Source of the DNA: a virus
Reading direction: 5' to 3' (one strand)
Virus record (IMG/VR): IMGVR_UViG_3300001533_001295
Span: 20,773-84,772 of that record
DNA length: 64,000 nucleotides
Within the stretch, counting starts at the first letter, position 1; each line of letters begins with the position of its first letter. The notes under the pieces were generated by a model. It had not been told where the DNA came from and did not search any database. It saw only the letters and a list, made by a program, of their open reading frames with translations. Made by a program: the position numbers and the translations under genes. This document shows positions 10,401 through 16,450 of this stretch, piece by piece.

Positions 10401-11804
10401 GGCGAAGACACTCAGCTTATGGCTATGACCGACAACGATGTTAGAGAGCTGGCCGGCAGTAAACGAGTGACAGTACCTGACACTGTTAACATGTTTAAGG
10501 ATCTTCAGCCTATAAAAGGCGGTTTAATGGATCCTGCGATATTTGGTGAAGGCGATAAATTTGCGGCTTTTGATTTACCTGAAGCTCTACCTAATCCAGT
10601 ATTTGAAGAGCCTTTGCGCAAGCTACTCGGTGTAACTGAGAAGCAATTTAGAGGCATTATTTCGGGTACAGAAGAGTTAGGTAAGTTTGGCTCAGGACCA
10701 GATGCTCTACATAGCTACCTTAAGAACTTAAACGTAGACGATGAGATTAAGCGCGCTAGACAAGAAATAGCTGGCACTAAGAAAACAGCTAGAGACGCAG
10801 CTGTTAAGCGCTTGCGTTATCTAAAGATGTTCGAGCGCACTGGCGTTAAGCCTGAAGAGCTTATGGTAAGTGTTGTGCCGGTTATTCCTCCCAATCTTAG
10901 ACCTATATCTCGCATAGGTAATAAGGGATCGGTAGCTGTCTCTGACTCTAACTATTTATATAGAGAGTTAATGTTAGCTGCTGAGAACTTAGGAGAGATG
11001 AAACAGTTTTCATCTGACTTAAGTAAGGAGCGTTTGGCTACGTATGACGCACATAAAGCTCTAGTTGGTTTAACTGATCCTCAAAGCCGAGAGCTGAGGT
11101 CTAAAAAAGTAAAAGGTCTTATTAAAGAGATAATCGGAGACTCACCTAAGACCGGCATAGTTCAGCGCCGGCTTTTATCTACCAACGTCGACAACGTCAC
11201 TAGAGGCGTCTTGGTGCCTGACACTAGTCTTAAAATGGGTCAGGTAGGTGTTCCGGTAACTCAGGCCTTAACCTCTTACTCTAATTATGTAATTAGAGAT
11301 TTAGTTCAAAGCGGTATGCCTAGGGTAGAAGCTTTAGAGTCAGTTAAGAATAAATCTAAGGAAGCTATACAGGCTCTACAGAGAGTGATTAAAGATAGAC
11401 CGGTTGTTCTTAGTAGAGCGCCAGTACTACATAGGTACGGTAATATCGCCCTAGAGCCAGTCTTGGTGTCGGGCGATGGTATCAGGTTAAACCCTTTCGT
11501 ATATAAAGGACTCGGAGCTGACAACGACGGTGACGCTGTTAATATGCACGTCCCTCACAGCGACGAAGTCGTAAGAGAGGTTAGACAAAGACTCTCTCCG
11601 GCCAGTATGCTTATCCACCACCAGGATAAAAAGACTCCGGCTTTTTCTGTTAGCCAAGATCATCTTCTTGGGCTATATTACGCTTCTACAAAACGCAATG
11701 ACCGCAAACGAACTAAATATTTTAGTTCCGTTACTGACGCGGTTGCCGCATTTAAGCGCGGCGAGCTAAACGTAGATGATCCTGTTAAGATCAGCGAATC
11801 TTAA
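7398..11804 (+). CDS. DNA-directed RNA polymerase, fused beta and N-terminal beta'
   Basis: About 1,468 residues. The N-terminal part is beta-like: a RGTRYASGIQQRLRPGVYTR segment near residue 127 and the conserved YGNKGTVRILPDAQMPV-...-SPLAVISRGN block near 790-830. The C-terminal part is beta'-like: IPPNLRP followed by SDSNYLYREL (near 1165-1190), a GVLVPDTSLKMGQVGVP zipper/rudder-side block, RAPVLHRYG, and the Mg-binding loop GADNDGDAVNMHVP near 1375 (D-x-D-G-D retained). It ends soon after a SQDHLLGLYY block, so the rest of beta' (bridge helix, trigger loop) is missing here; it is encoded at 31572. Phages of the phiKZ type also split beta', but there beta and beta' are separate genes. ATG 7398 is chosen; GTG 7386 is possible. 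Confidence 0.9.
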   Translation: MIQNNDNEDIALTLNQPAKPLVSYRAVDDAEVLRENVYQKALNAAKSIQPLQYGKFQLALTDVDYEDSPQPTKRDQTTALLGRNSITRRLRGTWSLQDTQTGETVDQRKQIIANVPHVLHDGSIVMRGTRYASGIQQRLRPGVYTRVRKSGELEAHVNAKVGTGPSHRYVLEPETGRFLLNIGNSKIPLSNLLDVLGVDRKRVEDVWGKELTAVNYGKQDPKALNKLYDKFVPNRLRNKDDLSNSEAMRQKISDVFNNIGLDQGVLSQTVNLPTEHLSPEVILAATSKILEISKQQEDKDDRDHPGFATFHDLSDLIAERISNDHGGVRRQLMYKIAQKGNLANLPSGYLDKQINSVIFGSGLAAAVEETNPADILDRITKVTRYGEGGLPSTQSTPSEARNVNLGQFGFIDPVRTAESLRVGVDVNVANPTFIGSDNKLYANFINLGNGQTELHSPDELFNSSLVIGPSSIEGWDSAVVGGKLQLVRQGEGDFKLPSYDNAFNILSQILPMKSASFAQRLSMGARMSQQALPVEGAEAPLVQAAVPGTGGAESYESRIGTKLGAIRAKDRGRVLAVTDDYIEVAYPNGSVVKEDLDYYRPTARKSFIHNTPLVQPGDIVEPGQILAKSNFTDDQGSLAFGKNVRTALIPWGENWEDAIIFSQRMANSMRLNQAYKSHFEITDKDEVGKKPFVSVFASKYNKDILDTLDDNGVVKPGTVVKKGDPLILAIRETDMTGNRVHKKQAKSYSDASVTWDHNHEGLVTHIADSGKGFSVMVTTSKPLEEADKIAGLYGNKGTVRILPDAQMPVAEDGEIIDALISPLAVISRGNSSFPLTMLLGKVAAKTGKSYKIEDFTGQDFTQLVKEELGKNKLNATETVTDPNTGRQIPGVLVGNSYLMALHHSAEAKSSARSIGSYSASGEPARGTKGQAKRVSGQELAAHMAQGAYKYSRESSLLRGRRNDDFWSAYMGGHNIELPQVNEVYEGFLDRLKGIGINPVKSGEDTQLMAMTDNDVRELAGSKRVTVPDTVNMFKDLQPIKGGLMDPAIFGEGDKFAAFDLPEALPNPVFEEPLRKLLGVTEKQFRGIISGTEELGKFGSGPDALHSYLKNLNVDDEIKRARQEIAGTKKTARDAAVKRLRYLKMFERTGVKPEELMVSVVPVIPPNLRPISRIGNKGSVAVSDSNYLYRELMLAAENLGEMKQFSSDLSKERLATYDAHKALVGLTDPQSRELRSKKVKGLIKEIIGDSPKTGIVQRRLLSTNVDNVTRGVLVPDTSLKMGQVGVPVTQALTSYSNYVIRDLVQSGMPRVEALESVKNKSKEAIQALQRVIKDRPVVLSRAPVLHRYGNIALEPVLVSGDGIRLNPFVYKGLGADNDGDAVNMHVPHSDEVVREVRQRLSPASMLIHHQDKKTPAFSVSQDHLLGLYYASTKRNDRKRTKYFSSVTDAVAAFKRGELNVDDPVKISES

Positions 11805-11876
11805 TCCCCTGTAGCTCAATGGCAGAGCGTTCCGCTGTTAACGGAGTGGTTGTAGGTTCGAGCCCTACTGGGGGAG
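11805..11876 (+). tRNA. tRNA-Asn(GTT)
   Basis: Complete cloverleaf directly after the polymerase stop: acceptor TCCCCTG / TGGGGGA with two wobble pairs, 5-bp anticodon stem TTCCG / CGGAG with loop CTGTTAA (anticodon GTT at 11837-11839), and T arm GTAGG-TTCGAGC-CCTAC. No encoded CCA. Confidence 0.9.
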
Positions 11877-11883
11877 CTACTAA

Positions 11884-11990
11884 GGCCGGATGGCGGAATC
11901 GGCAGACGCACAGGTAGTTAAAGTTGAGTAAATGACTTCCACTAGTACATAGTCGGGACATGTTCATAAGTCCCGACTATTTCTGATTAA
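11884..11990 (+). pseudogene. tRNA-Leu-like 5' half, possible intron remnant
   Basis: The first ~37 bases (GGCCGGA TG GCG ... CGC) match the acceptor and D arm of a class II tRNA-Leu and stop in a plausible anticodon region (GGTAGTT). No matching anticodon 3' strand, T arm or TCCGGCC acceptor follows. Instead there is GACTT...ATAGTC, which resembles the paired P7 of a group I intron, and a perfect 11-bp hairpin (11949-11959 with 11970-11980). The neighbouring tRNAs contain group I introns at this position, so I infer a decayed, intron-bearing tRNA-Leu whose 3' exon is lost. Confidence 0.35.
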
Positions 11991-12000
11991 TAGCCACGCG

Positions 12001-12074
12001 GGGGGTATAGTCCAACTGGCAGAGACAAAGGTATTAAAAACCTTCAAGTGTCGGTTCGAATCCGACTACCCCTA
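12001..12074 (+). tRNA. tRNA, anticodon TAA (Leu-type), short variable arm
   Basis: Acceptor GGGGGTA / TACCCCT (first pair G-U), D stem GTC / GAC, anticodon stem AAGGT / ACCTT with loop ATTAAAA (anticodon TAA at 12035-12037), T arm GTCGG-TTCGAAT-CCGAC. The variable loop has only five bases, whereas bacterial tRNA-Leu normally has a long variable arm. Codon assignment therefore rests on the anticodon alone. Confidence 0.75.
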
Positions 12075-12081
12075 TTTATTT

Positions 12082-12109
12082 TTGTGAGTTAACCGAGATA
12101 AACTCACAA
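12082..12109 (+). promoter_or_regulatory. 9-bp palindrome before gene 12160
   Basis: TTGTGAGTT and AACTCACAA form a perfect inverted repeat around a 10-base spacer, with no T-run after it. It may be an operator or an end-of-tRNA processing/termination hairpin. A weak promoter-like pair (TTTACA at 12112, TATTTT at 12133) follows. Confidence 0.4.
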
Positions 12110-12159
12110 TCTTTACAGTGTATGCTGTAGGTTATTTTCACCAATATTAAAGGTGCGTT

Positions 12160-12705
12160 ATGGATCAAAAACGACTGCAGAAGTTGCTGTCTAATTTGTG
12201 GTCTAAATCAGCGTCAACGCAACCTGTGTCGGACGTATACATTATTAAGGGTAACCCGGAAGTAGATACCGGTAATGCGCATAATTACGCTAGTTTCTAC
12301 GAAGACGTAGCTAAAGTTGTTGGCGAAAACGGGTTTACATACAGCTTTGACGATGGGCTGGGCGGCACGTTACCGCCTGGCGGTAAATTATGGATCGGCC
12401 ATAGTCGCGGTGGAGATCGGCTGAGATTTGCTCCTAAAGAAGTTGCTACGCTCAAGTTAGATGACTTTGAACCAGCCGAGGCTAAAGAGAAACAACGGTT
12501 GGCTTATGAGCAGTTATTTAATACGCGAGGATATAAAAATATAGCCGACGTGCCGTTGCATCTGCGACCTCAGCCAGGGCCGGAACACTATACATTAAAT
12601 GAAGAGGCTAAGGCGGCTATTGTCGCTAAACTTCGAGAGTTACGTAAAGTTCGTATTACTTCACGACTTCGGTCGTTGTTAGGTCGATCTCACTTGTTTC
12701 CTTAA
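12160..12705 (+). CDS. Possible alpha/beta-hydrolase-like protein
   Basis: 181 residues. It contains LWIGHSRGGDRL near residues 85-96, matching the G-x-S-x-G nucleophile elbow of alpha/beta hydrolases, after a strand-like YIIKGNP and a Gly-rich turn. The usual acid and histidine cannot be placed with confidence, and the protein is shorter than most of that family. The N-terminus carries a KSAS motif like the virion-type proteins. Function uncertain. Confidence 0.5.
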   Translation: MDQKRLQKLLSNLWSKSASTQPVSDVYIIKGNPEVDTGNAHNYASFYEDVAKVVGENGFTYSFDDGLGGTLPPGGKLWIGHSRGGDRLRFAPKEVATLKLDDFEPAEAKEKQRLAYEQLFNTRGYKNIADVPLHLRPQPGPEHYTLNEEAKAAIVAKLRELRKVRITSRLRSLLGRSHLFP

Positions 12706-12721
12706 ACGTGGAGAAGGTTCT

Positions 12722-13102
12722 ATGCCAGCTTCTGGATTTTATTGGGCTAAGCACAAAAACTCTGAAAATTACGACATTGTCGTTTATTACAACGAAGACG
12801 AGGGTACGCTCAAGTTTGTTAAGTCGTCTAACAATAAGGTTATTAAGTTTAATCCTGCTACAAGTAAGACCTACACTTTAGGCGAATCAATTCCTGATGA
12901 CGTAGATAAAGTCACTGAGAGCCTGTTGGAAGAGAAGTCAGAGTTTTATATAGAGACAGGCGCTGGTCTAGGTAAGCATGTATTCAGGGTTGTCAGGATA
13001 CTGTCAGACGGAAGCATACATGTTTTTGGTAGCTACTCCAGTGAGACCGCAGCTATACTAGTAAAAAACAGACTCAACTCAGGTAAACTTCTAGGTTGGT
13101 AG
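12722..13102 (+). CDS. Unknown small beta-rich protein
   Basis: 126 residues, ATG preceded by GGAGAAGG. Alternating aromatic and charged residues (YWAKHKNSENYDIVVYY) suggest a beta-sheet protein without a signal peptide. First of three closely spaced genes. Not recognised. Confidence 0.6.
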   Translation: MPASGFYWAKHKNSENYDIVVYYNEDEGTLKFVKSSNNKVIKFNPATSKTYTLGESIPDDVDKVTESLLEEKSEFYIETGAGLGKHVFRVVRILSDGSIHVFGSYSSETAAILVKNRLNSGKLLGW

Positions 13103-13103
13103 C

Positions 13104-13316
13104 ATGCAGGCTTTAATAGATAAGTACTTAGCTCAGGAGAAAGCTAACAACGAAGAACGTAGAGCATTACACCGAAGACACACGGACGAGTTAAGAGAGT
13201 TAAACGAAAGACACAGGTGCGCGCAGAATCCTTTTAAGATAGCTCTAGGCAGAGATTACTGCAGAGAGAACGTTCAAGTACTGGCGCAGGCTCTGAGGGC
13301 TCTTCGCCGCGACTAA
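13104..13316 (+). CDS. Small highly charged helical protein
   Basis: 70 residues, dominated by Arg, Glu and Leu (RRALHRRHTDELRELNERHR), consistent with one long amphipathic helix or coiled coil. Starts one base after the preceding stop. Possibly nucleic-acid binding by charge; no family recognised. Confidence 0.55.
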   Translation: MQALIDKYLAQEKANNEERRALHRRHTDELRELNERHRCAQNPFKIALGRDYCRENVQVLAQALRALRRD

Positions 13317-13327
13317 AAGCGACTAAA

Positions 13328-13378
13328 GATGTATCTACTAAAATTAATAGTAATTTTAGTTTTATCAGTAGATACATC
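13328..13378 (+). promoter_or_regulatory. Hairpin enclosing the start codon of gene 13329
   Basis: GATGTATCTACT (13328-13339, containing the ATG) pairs perfectly with AGTAGATACATC (13367-13378). Inside the loop AAAATTA and TAATTTT can pair as well. Such a structure would hide the start codon in the mRNA. Confidence 0.55.
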
Positions 13379-13724
13379 TATCTCTAGTACCGATAACTAC
13401 AGGCGTATGGAAGCGGACAAGCCTGTAGCCGGTCTGTATACTATGCTGGTCAACCGCAGGCACAGCCACAATTTACCTGAGTTAAGATACTGCGCTGACT
13501 TAAGCTCTGAGTGTTATTTTAATAACCAGTTTCAAAGGCGTTACGGCTTAGGTGAGTACACTCGTCAAACCGGTTGCTTCGTGGCAAATGACGGCATGTT
13601 CGCTATAAATGTCTTTAGCAAATTATTTAGCGAGGGACCTGGCTACTATCTAACACTTAACACAAATATAACTAAATTTGGTGCGCACTATGATGGGCAT
13701 TTTTGGACCGTAATATTCGAGTAG
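13329..13724 (+). CDS. Secreted CAP/SCP-like domain protein
   Basis: 131 residues. Residues 1-19 (MYLLKLIVILVLSVDTSIS) form a signal peptide or anchor. The mature part resembles a short CAP (SCP/PR-1) domain: LVNRRHSHNLPELRYCADLS matches the first helix pattern, and GHFWTVIFE matches the terminal strand. CAP proteins are extracellular; in phages an envelope or virion role is possible. A 12-bp inverted repeat sequesters the start codon (see the separate entry). Confidence 0.55.
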   Translation: MYLLKLIVILVLSVDTSISSTDNYRRMEADKPVAGLYTMLVNRRHSHNLPELRYCADLSSECYFNNQFQRRYGLGEYTRQTGCFVANDGMFAINVFSKLFSEGPGYYLTLNTNITKFGAHYDGHFWTVIFE

Positions 13725-13733
13725 GAGCGGGAC

Positions 13734-13931
13734 TTGTCTGACAAACCTTCATTTGAGTTAAATCAAAGAGTCGAGGTAAATCACTACGGTTTGGGAACTA
13801 TATCAGAAGTCACTAACAGATTTCATCCGAAGTACGGTTACGGCTATTTAGTCAATTTGGACAAAAAACAAAAATCTAAACTAAAGTTACTAGCTTGGTT
13901 CTACGAAGACGAGATAAAAGCAGCCGAGTAA
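13734..13931 (+). CDS. Small beta-barrel-like protein, TTG start
   Basis: 65 residues starting at TTG with GGAGCGGG upstream. The sequence (LNQRVEVNHYGLGTISEV, then a strand-like YGYLVNLD) has the look of a small SH3/KOW-like barrel. Ends six bases before tRNA-Arg. Not assigned to a family. Confidence 0.55.
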   Translation: MSDKPSFELNQRVEVNHYGLGTISEVTNRFHPKYGYGYLVNLDKKQKSKLKLLAWFYEDEIKAAE

Positions 13932-13970
13932 TGTAAGCCTCTGTAGCTCAGCGGATAGAGCAGCGGCCTT

Positions 13971-14576
13971 TAAGTAGTGGGAGCCTTTATGTGGAAGATC
14001 GAGAAGATAGTTAGCAAAGGAGATTACAATTACTACGTTGTGCGCAATCATCCAAGCTGTACCAAGCATGGCTATGTATTGCATCATAGAGTAGTAGTGG
14101 AAAATCACCTTGGCAGGCTTCTTGATCCGACTGAAGTTGTGCATCACCTAAACGGTGATAAGAAAGATAATCGTGTAGATAACTTGCGTGTTATGGATGA
14201 AGCAGATCACGCAAGAGTTCATGGGTATGAACAGGGTGCTCGTTTTGTGGAGCTAAAATGTCCGAGCTGCGGTGTGTTATTTCATCGGCCGCGACGACAA
14301 ACACATTTAGTAAAACCTACAAAATATGCTACTTGCTCATCCTCATGTCGAGGAAAGTTCTCACGTGAAATTCAACTTCATGGACTAACACATAAAGTGG
14401 AGGAGGCTATATCGGAGAATATCGTAAGAGAGTACACGAAGTATTCACACGACAACTCCGAGCAAACCATTTAACTATGGGATGCGTAGAGACTACACGC
14501 CTCCAGCCTGAAATGGCTAAGATATAGTCCAGCCAGCAAGCCTTTATCGGTGGTCATGGAAACATGATGCTGGAAG
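13971..14576 (+). mobile_element. Group I intron in tRNA-Arg, with HNH gene
   Basis: 606 bases. The 5' exon ends in U and the intron ends in G, as group I splicing requires. The core P7 elements are visible: AGACTACACG (14490-14499) and GATATAGTCC (14521-14530). An HNH endonuclease gene fills most of the 5' side, so it is probably a mobile intron. Confidence 0.8.
13989..14474 (+). CDS. HNH homing endonuclease in the tRNA-Arg intron
   Basis: 161 residues from ATG 13989 (GGGAG five bases before; GTG 13977 is an alternative). HNH core: LHHRVVVENHLG, then VVHHLNGDKKDNRVDNL and HARVHG (residues ~30-75). A zinc pair CPSC ... CSSSC (near 88-115) follows, and then a helical tail. Such enzymes cut an intronless copy of the tRNA gene so that the intron is copied in. 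The gene ends just before the P7 core. Confidence 0.85.
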   Translation: MWKIEKIVSKGDYNYYVVRNHPSCTKHGYVLHHRVVVENHLGRLLDPTEVVHHLNGDKKDNRVDNLRVMDEADHARVHGYEQGARFVELKCPSCGVLFHRPRRQTHLVKPTKYATCSSSCRGKFSREIQLHGLTHKVEEAISENIVREYTKYSHDNSEQTI

Positions 14577-14646
14577 CTAAGCCGTCGGTCGGGGGTTCGA
14601 ATCCCTCCAGAGGTATTTTCAGTAGTATTGCAAAGGAGTGAAAAAT

Positions 14647-14766
14647 ATGAAGAATATTGCATGGTTTATAGTCCAGTGGGTATTAGGTATGCTGCTCAGC
14701 TTACCTATAGCCGCCATAATCTTGTGGCTGCTAGGCGTGCTTAAAATAGAACTAATTATCCACTAA
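14647..14766 (+). CDS. Tiny two-helix membrane protein
   Basis: 39 residues (MKNIAWFIVQWVLGMLLS, then PIAAIILWLLGVLKIELIIH), almost entirely hydrophobic, with AAGGAG eight bases before the ATG. The Pro near the middle may separate two short helices. It lies between the two intron-containing tRNAs. Holin-like in size and composition, but no function can be assigned. Confidence 0.6.
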   Translation: MKNIAWFIVQWVLGMLLSLPIAAIILWLLGVLKIELIIH

Positions 14767-14807
14767 CAGTTGGGACCGTAGCTCAAAGGTTAGAGCAGGA
14801 AACTCAT

Positions 14808-15584
14808 CAGTGTTGACTCTTGTGTTCTTGGTTATGGTGTACTTTACTAAGTAACTAAGAACCATCGAAAGAAGTCGGATGTCGAAATCCAAAAGTAAGG
14901 TGAGAATGTTGAATGGGTATAGAGTTATCTACGACCCAACTCATCCAAAAGCTATGACCAGTGAAAATTGGAACGGATATGTGTACGAACATGTAGCTGT
15001 TGCTCAAAATTCACTAGGAAGAAGCTTAGAAAGTGATGAAGTAGTTCATCACTTAGATGGGAACCGCGAGAACAACAGGTCTTCGAATCTGCTTGTTTTG
15101 GAGCGGAGTCAGCATGCAAAACTTCACAGATGGATGGAGACAAATGGTGCCTTTACATTGAAAGATGTAAATGAGAATGGGGTGAATTCAGGGAAACCTA
15201 AATCTATTTCGACATGTAAAGTTTGTGGAAAAACTCTACAAGCAAAGCAAAAAGGTGCTTGCTCACTTAAATGCAAGCGTATCCTTTCCAGGAAGGTTGA
15301 AAGACCGGACAGGCCGACGCTAGAAATCGACATGCAAAATCTATCAATGGTAGCAATTGGTAGTAAGTATGGAGTTTCAGATAATGCGATCAGGAAGTGG
15401 ATAAAATCTTACGAAATAGACACGGCAATCCTGAGCCAAGCTTCTGGTACACCAGAAGAAGGTGCAGAGACTAGCGGAGAGGTAAAGTCCTCTTAATTAC
15501 CGCCTAGAGCGCCCCACACCCAAACGAGTAATGTCGTGGGTGGTGAGATAGTCCAGGGAGAAAATGAAAATTTTCACAAACCAG
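14808..15584 (+). mobile_element. Group I intron in tRNA-Met, with HNH gene
   Basis: 777 bases, preceded by U and ending in G. The R-type element AGACTAGCGG (from 15468) lies inside the 3' end of the HNH gene, and the S-type element GAGATAGTCC is at 15545-15554. It sits two bases further into the anticodon loop than the tRNA-Arg intron, and its open reading frame is clearly different. Confidence 0.78.
14879..15496 (+). CDS. HNH homing endonuclease in the tRNA-Met intron
   Basis: 205 residues. HNH core: YEHVAVAQNSLGRSL, VVHHLDGNRENNRSSNL and HAKLH (residues ~40-85). A cysteine pair CKVCGK ... CSLKC (near 112-133) and a C-terminal helix-turn-helix-like stretch (SMVAIGSKYGVSDNAIRKWI) follow, a common DNA-binding add-on in homing endonucleases. 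Related in layout to the gene in the tRNA-Arg intron but strongly diverged. Confidence 0.85.
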   Translation: MSKSKSKVRMLNGYRVIYDPTHPKAMTSENWNGYVYEHVAVAQNSLGRSLESDEVVHHLDGNRENNRSSNLLVLERSQHAKLHRWMETNGAFTLKDVNENGVNSGKPKSISTCKVCGKTLQAKQKGACSLKCKRILSRKVERPDRPTLEIDMQNLSMVAIGSKYGVSDNAIRKWIKSYEIDTAILSQASGTPEEGAETSGEVKSS

Positions 15585-15665
15585 AATTTCTTGGTTGCGG
15601 GTTCGAATCCTGCCGGTCCTATTTTAGTCATTATCTTAGTTTTAAACTTTAACTAGGTTTATACC

Positions 15666-16304
15666 ATGTTTAGTCTATTAGCGGTCATGTGTGTGAATGA
15701 CTTAATCTTTAGTAAAATTGAGCCAGTTACTAATAGATTTGGTTCAGGTACTTTTTATTCGGACGTAATGAATTATGCTTCAAATCCATACGTCCGGGAT
15801 ATAAGGTCTACCAACGCGCACGAGACAACGCATGGTATAAACTCGTCACTAAGAAACAGATTCAGGAGCGTTTATCCTCATAAGATAAACGCTTTTTTTG
15901 TTGGTAGAGGGGAGTACGTAGTACTCGCCGAACCTAACATCAGGTTGAGAGATGTAGCGCAATTTGTTCCGGCGGCTCTAAGAGGTCGCCGTTTTAATTT
16001 GTACTTCGTGCAACAAGTTAGGCACTGGGACGATACGCCTTTATATGTGTTAGACGAGTTCGTTTGTTACATAAACGGAGGTAAGGTATGCGTAGACGAT
16101 CTGTTAAATAATCGGTACAGACAAGAGAACACAGACGGCGTGTCTGGTTGTTTAGAGTTTGCCATATACTCTATGGCTTTGGTGAAGTGTATAGAGATTA
16201 GAGATCCAGGTTACTTTGAGCGAGAGAAAAATTTCCTACCATTTATTAACCACTTAATATTTGAGGCAGGTCTTACGTTTTATAAAGGAAGTCAGTTTAG
16301 GTAG
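15666..16304 (+). CDS. HEXXH zinc metalloprotease-like protein
   Basis: 212 residues. The HETTH motif (residues 52-56) is the metzincin/gluzincin-type zinc site; a possible third ligand is the Glu of LDEFVCY near residue 131. The N-terminal MFSLLAVMCV is mildly hydrophobic. The substrate is unknown. Two oddities: a complete intrinsic terminator lies inside the coding sequence (15867-15899), and the frame stays open for 48 more codons after the TAG at 16302-16304 (see 16305-16448). Confidence 0.65.
   Translation: MFSLLAVMCVNDLIFSKIEPVTNRFGSGTFYSDVMNYASNPYVRDIRSTNAHETTHGINSSLRNRFRSVYPHKINAFFVGRGEYVVLAEPNIRLRDVAQFVPAALRGRRFNLYFVQQVRHWDDTPLYVLDEFVCYINGGKVCVDDLLNNRYRQENTDGVSGCLEFAIYSMALVKCIEIRDPGYFEREKNFLPFINHLIFEAGLTFYKGSQFR
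15867..15900 (+). terminator. Intrinsic terminator inside the metalloprotease gene
   Basis: AGCGTTTATC (15867-15876) pairs with GATAAACGCT (1584-based arm 15884-15893) around loop CTCATAA and is followed by an unbroken T tract to 15899. It could end transcripts of the upstream tRNA block and let only a fraction proceed into the gene that contains it. Confidence 0.7.
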
Positions 16305-16448
16305 CTATATAGTCCTACCCAAAATGCTCTATTAAGAAGACTACAGACAGAACCGTCGGCTAGAGAAATACTAGATCTACTAAGAGGAAGTTTTTACTTA
16401 GAACAACAAAGAAGCGGAATCAGACTCTTTCAAAACCAAAGGAATTAA
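16305..16448 (+). other. In-frame extension after the TAG of gene 15666
   Basis: The same frame continues after the amber codon for 47 sense codons (LYSPTQNALLRRLQTEPS, then a helical EILDLLRG stretch) to a TAA. The composition is protein-like, and there is no separate start codon with a binding site. Either the metalloprotease was truncated by a nonsense mutation or TAG (followed by CTA) is sometimes read through. TAG is a normal stop in other genes here. Confidence 0.45.
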
Positions 16449-16450
16449 GC

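Larger units (their letters stand above)
13937..14615 (+). tRNA. tRNA-Arg(TCT) split by a group I intron
   Basis: The 5' exon 13937-13970 ends at the first anticodon base and the 3' exon 14577-14615 resumes with CTAAGCCG. Joined, they give a 73-base cloverleaf: acceptor GCCTCTG / CAGAGGT, anticodon stem GCGGC / GCCGT, loop CTTCTAA (anticodon TCT) and T arm with TTCGAAT. The intron lies between anticodon positions 34 and 35. Without removal of the 606-base insert no functional tRNA can form. Confidence 0.85.
14772..15621 (+). tRNA. tRNA-Met(CAT) split by a group I intron
   Basis: Exons 14772-14807 and 15585-15621 join to a 73-base cloverleaf: acceptor GGGACCG / CGGTCCT, anticodon stem GGAAA / TTTCT, loop CTCATAA (anticodon CAT) and T arm GCGGG-TTCGAAT-CCTGC. 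The intron lies after the third anticodon base (between 36 and 37). The loop matches elongator tRNA-Met; a lysidine-modified tRNA-Ile cannot be excluded. Confidence 0.85.
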
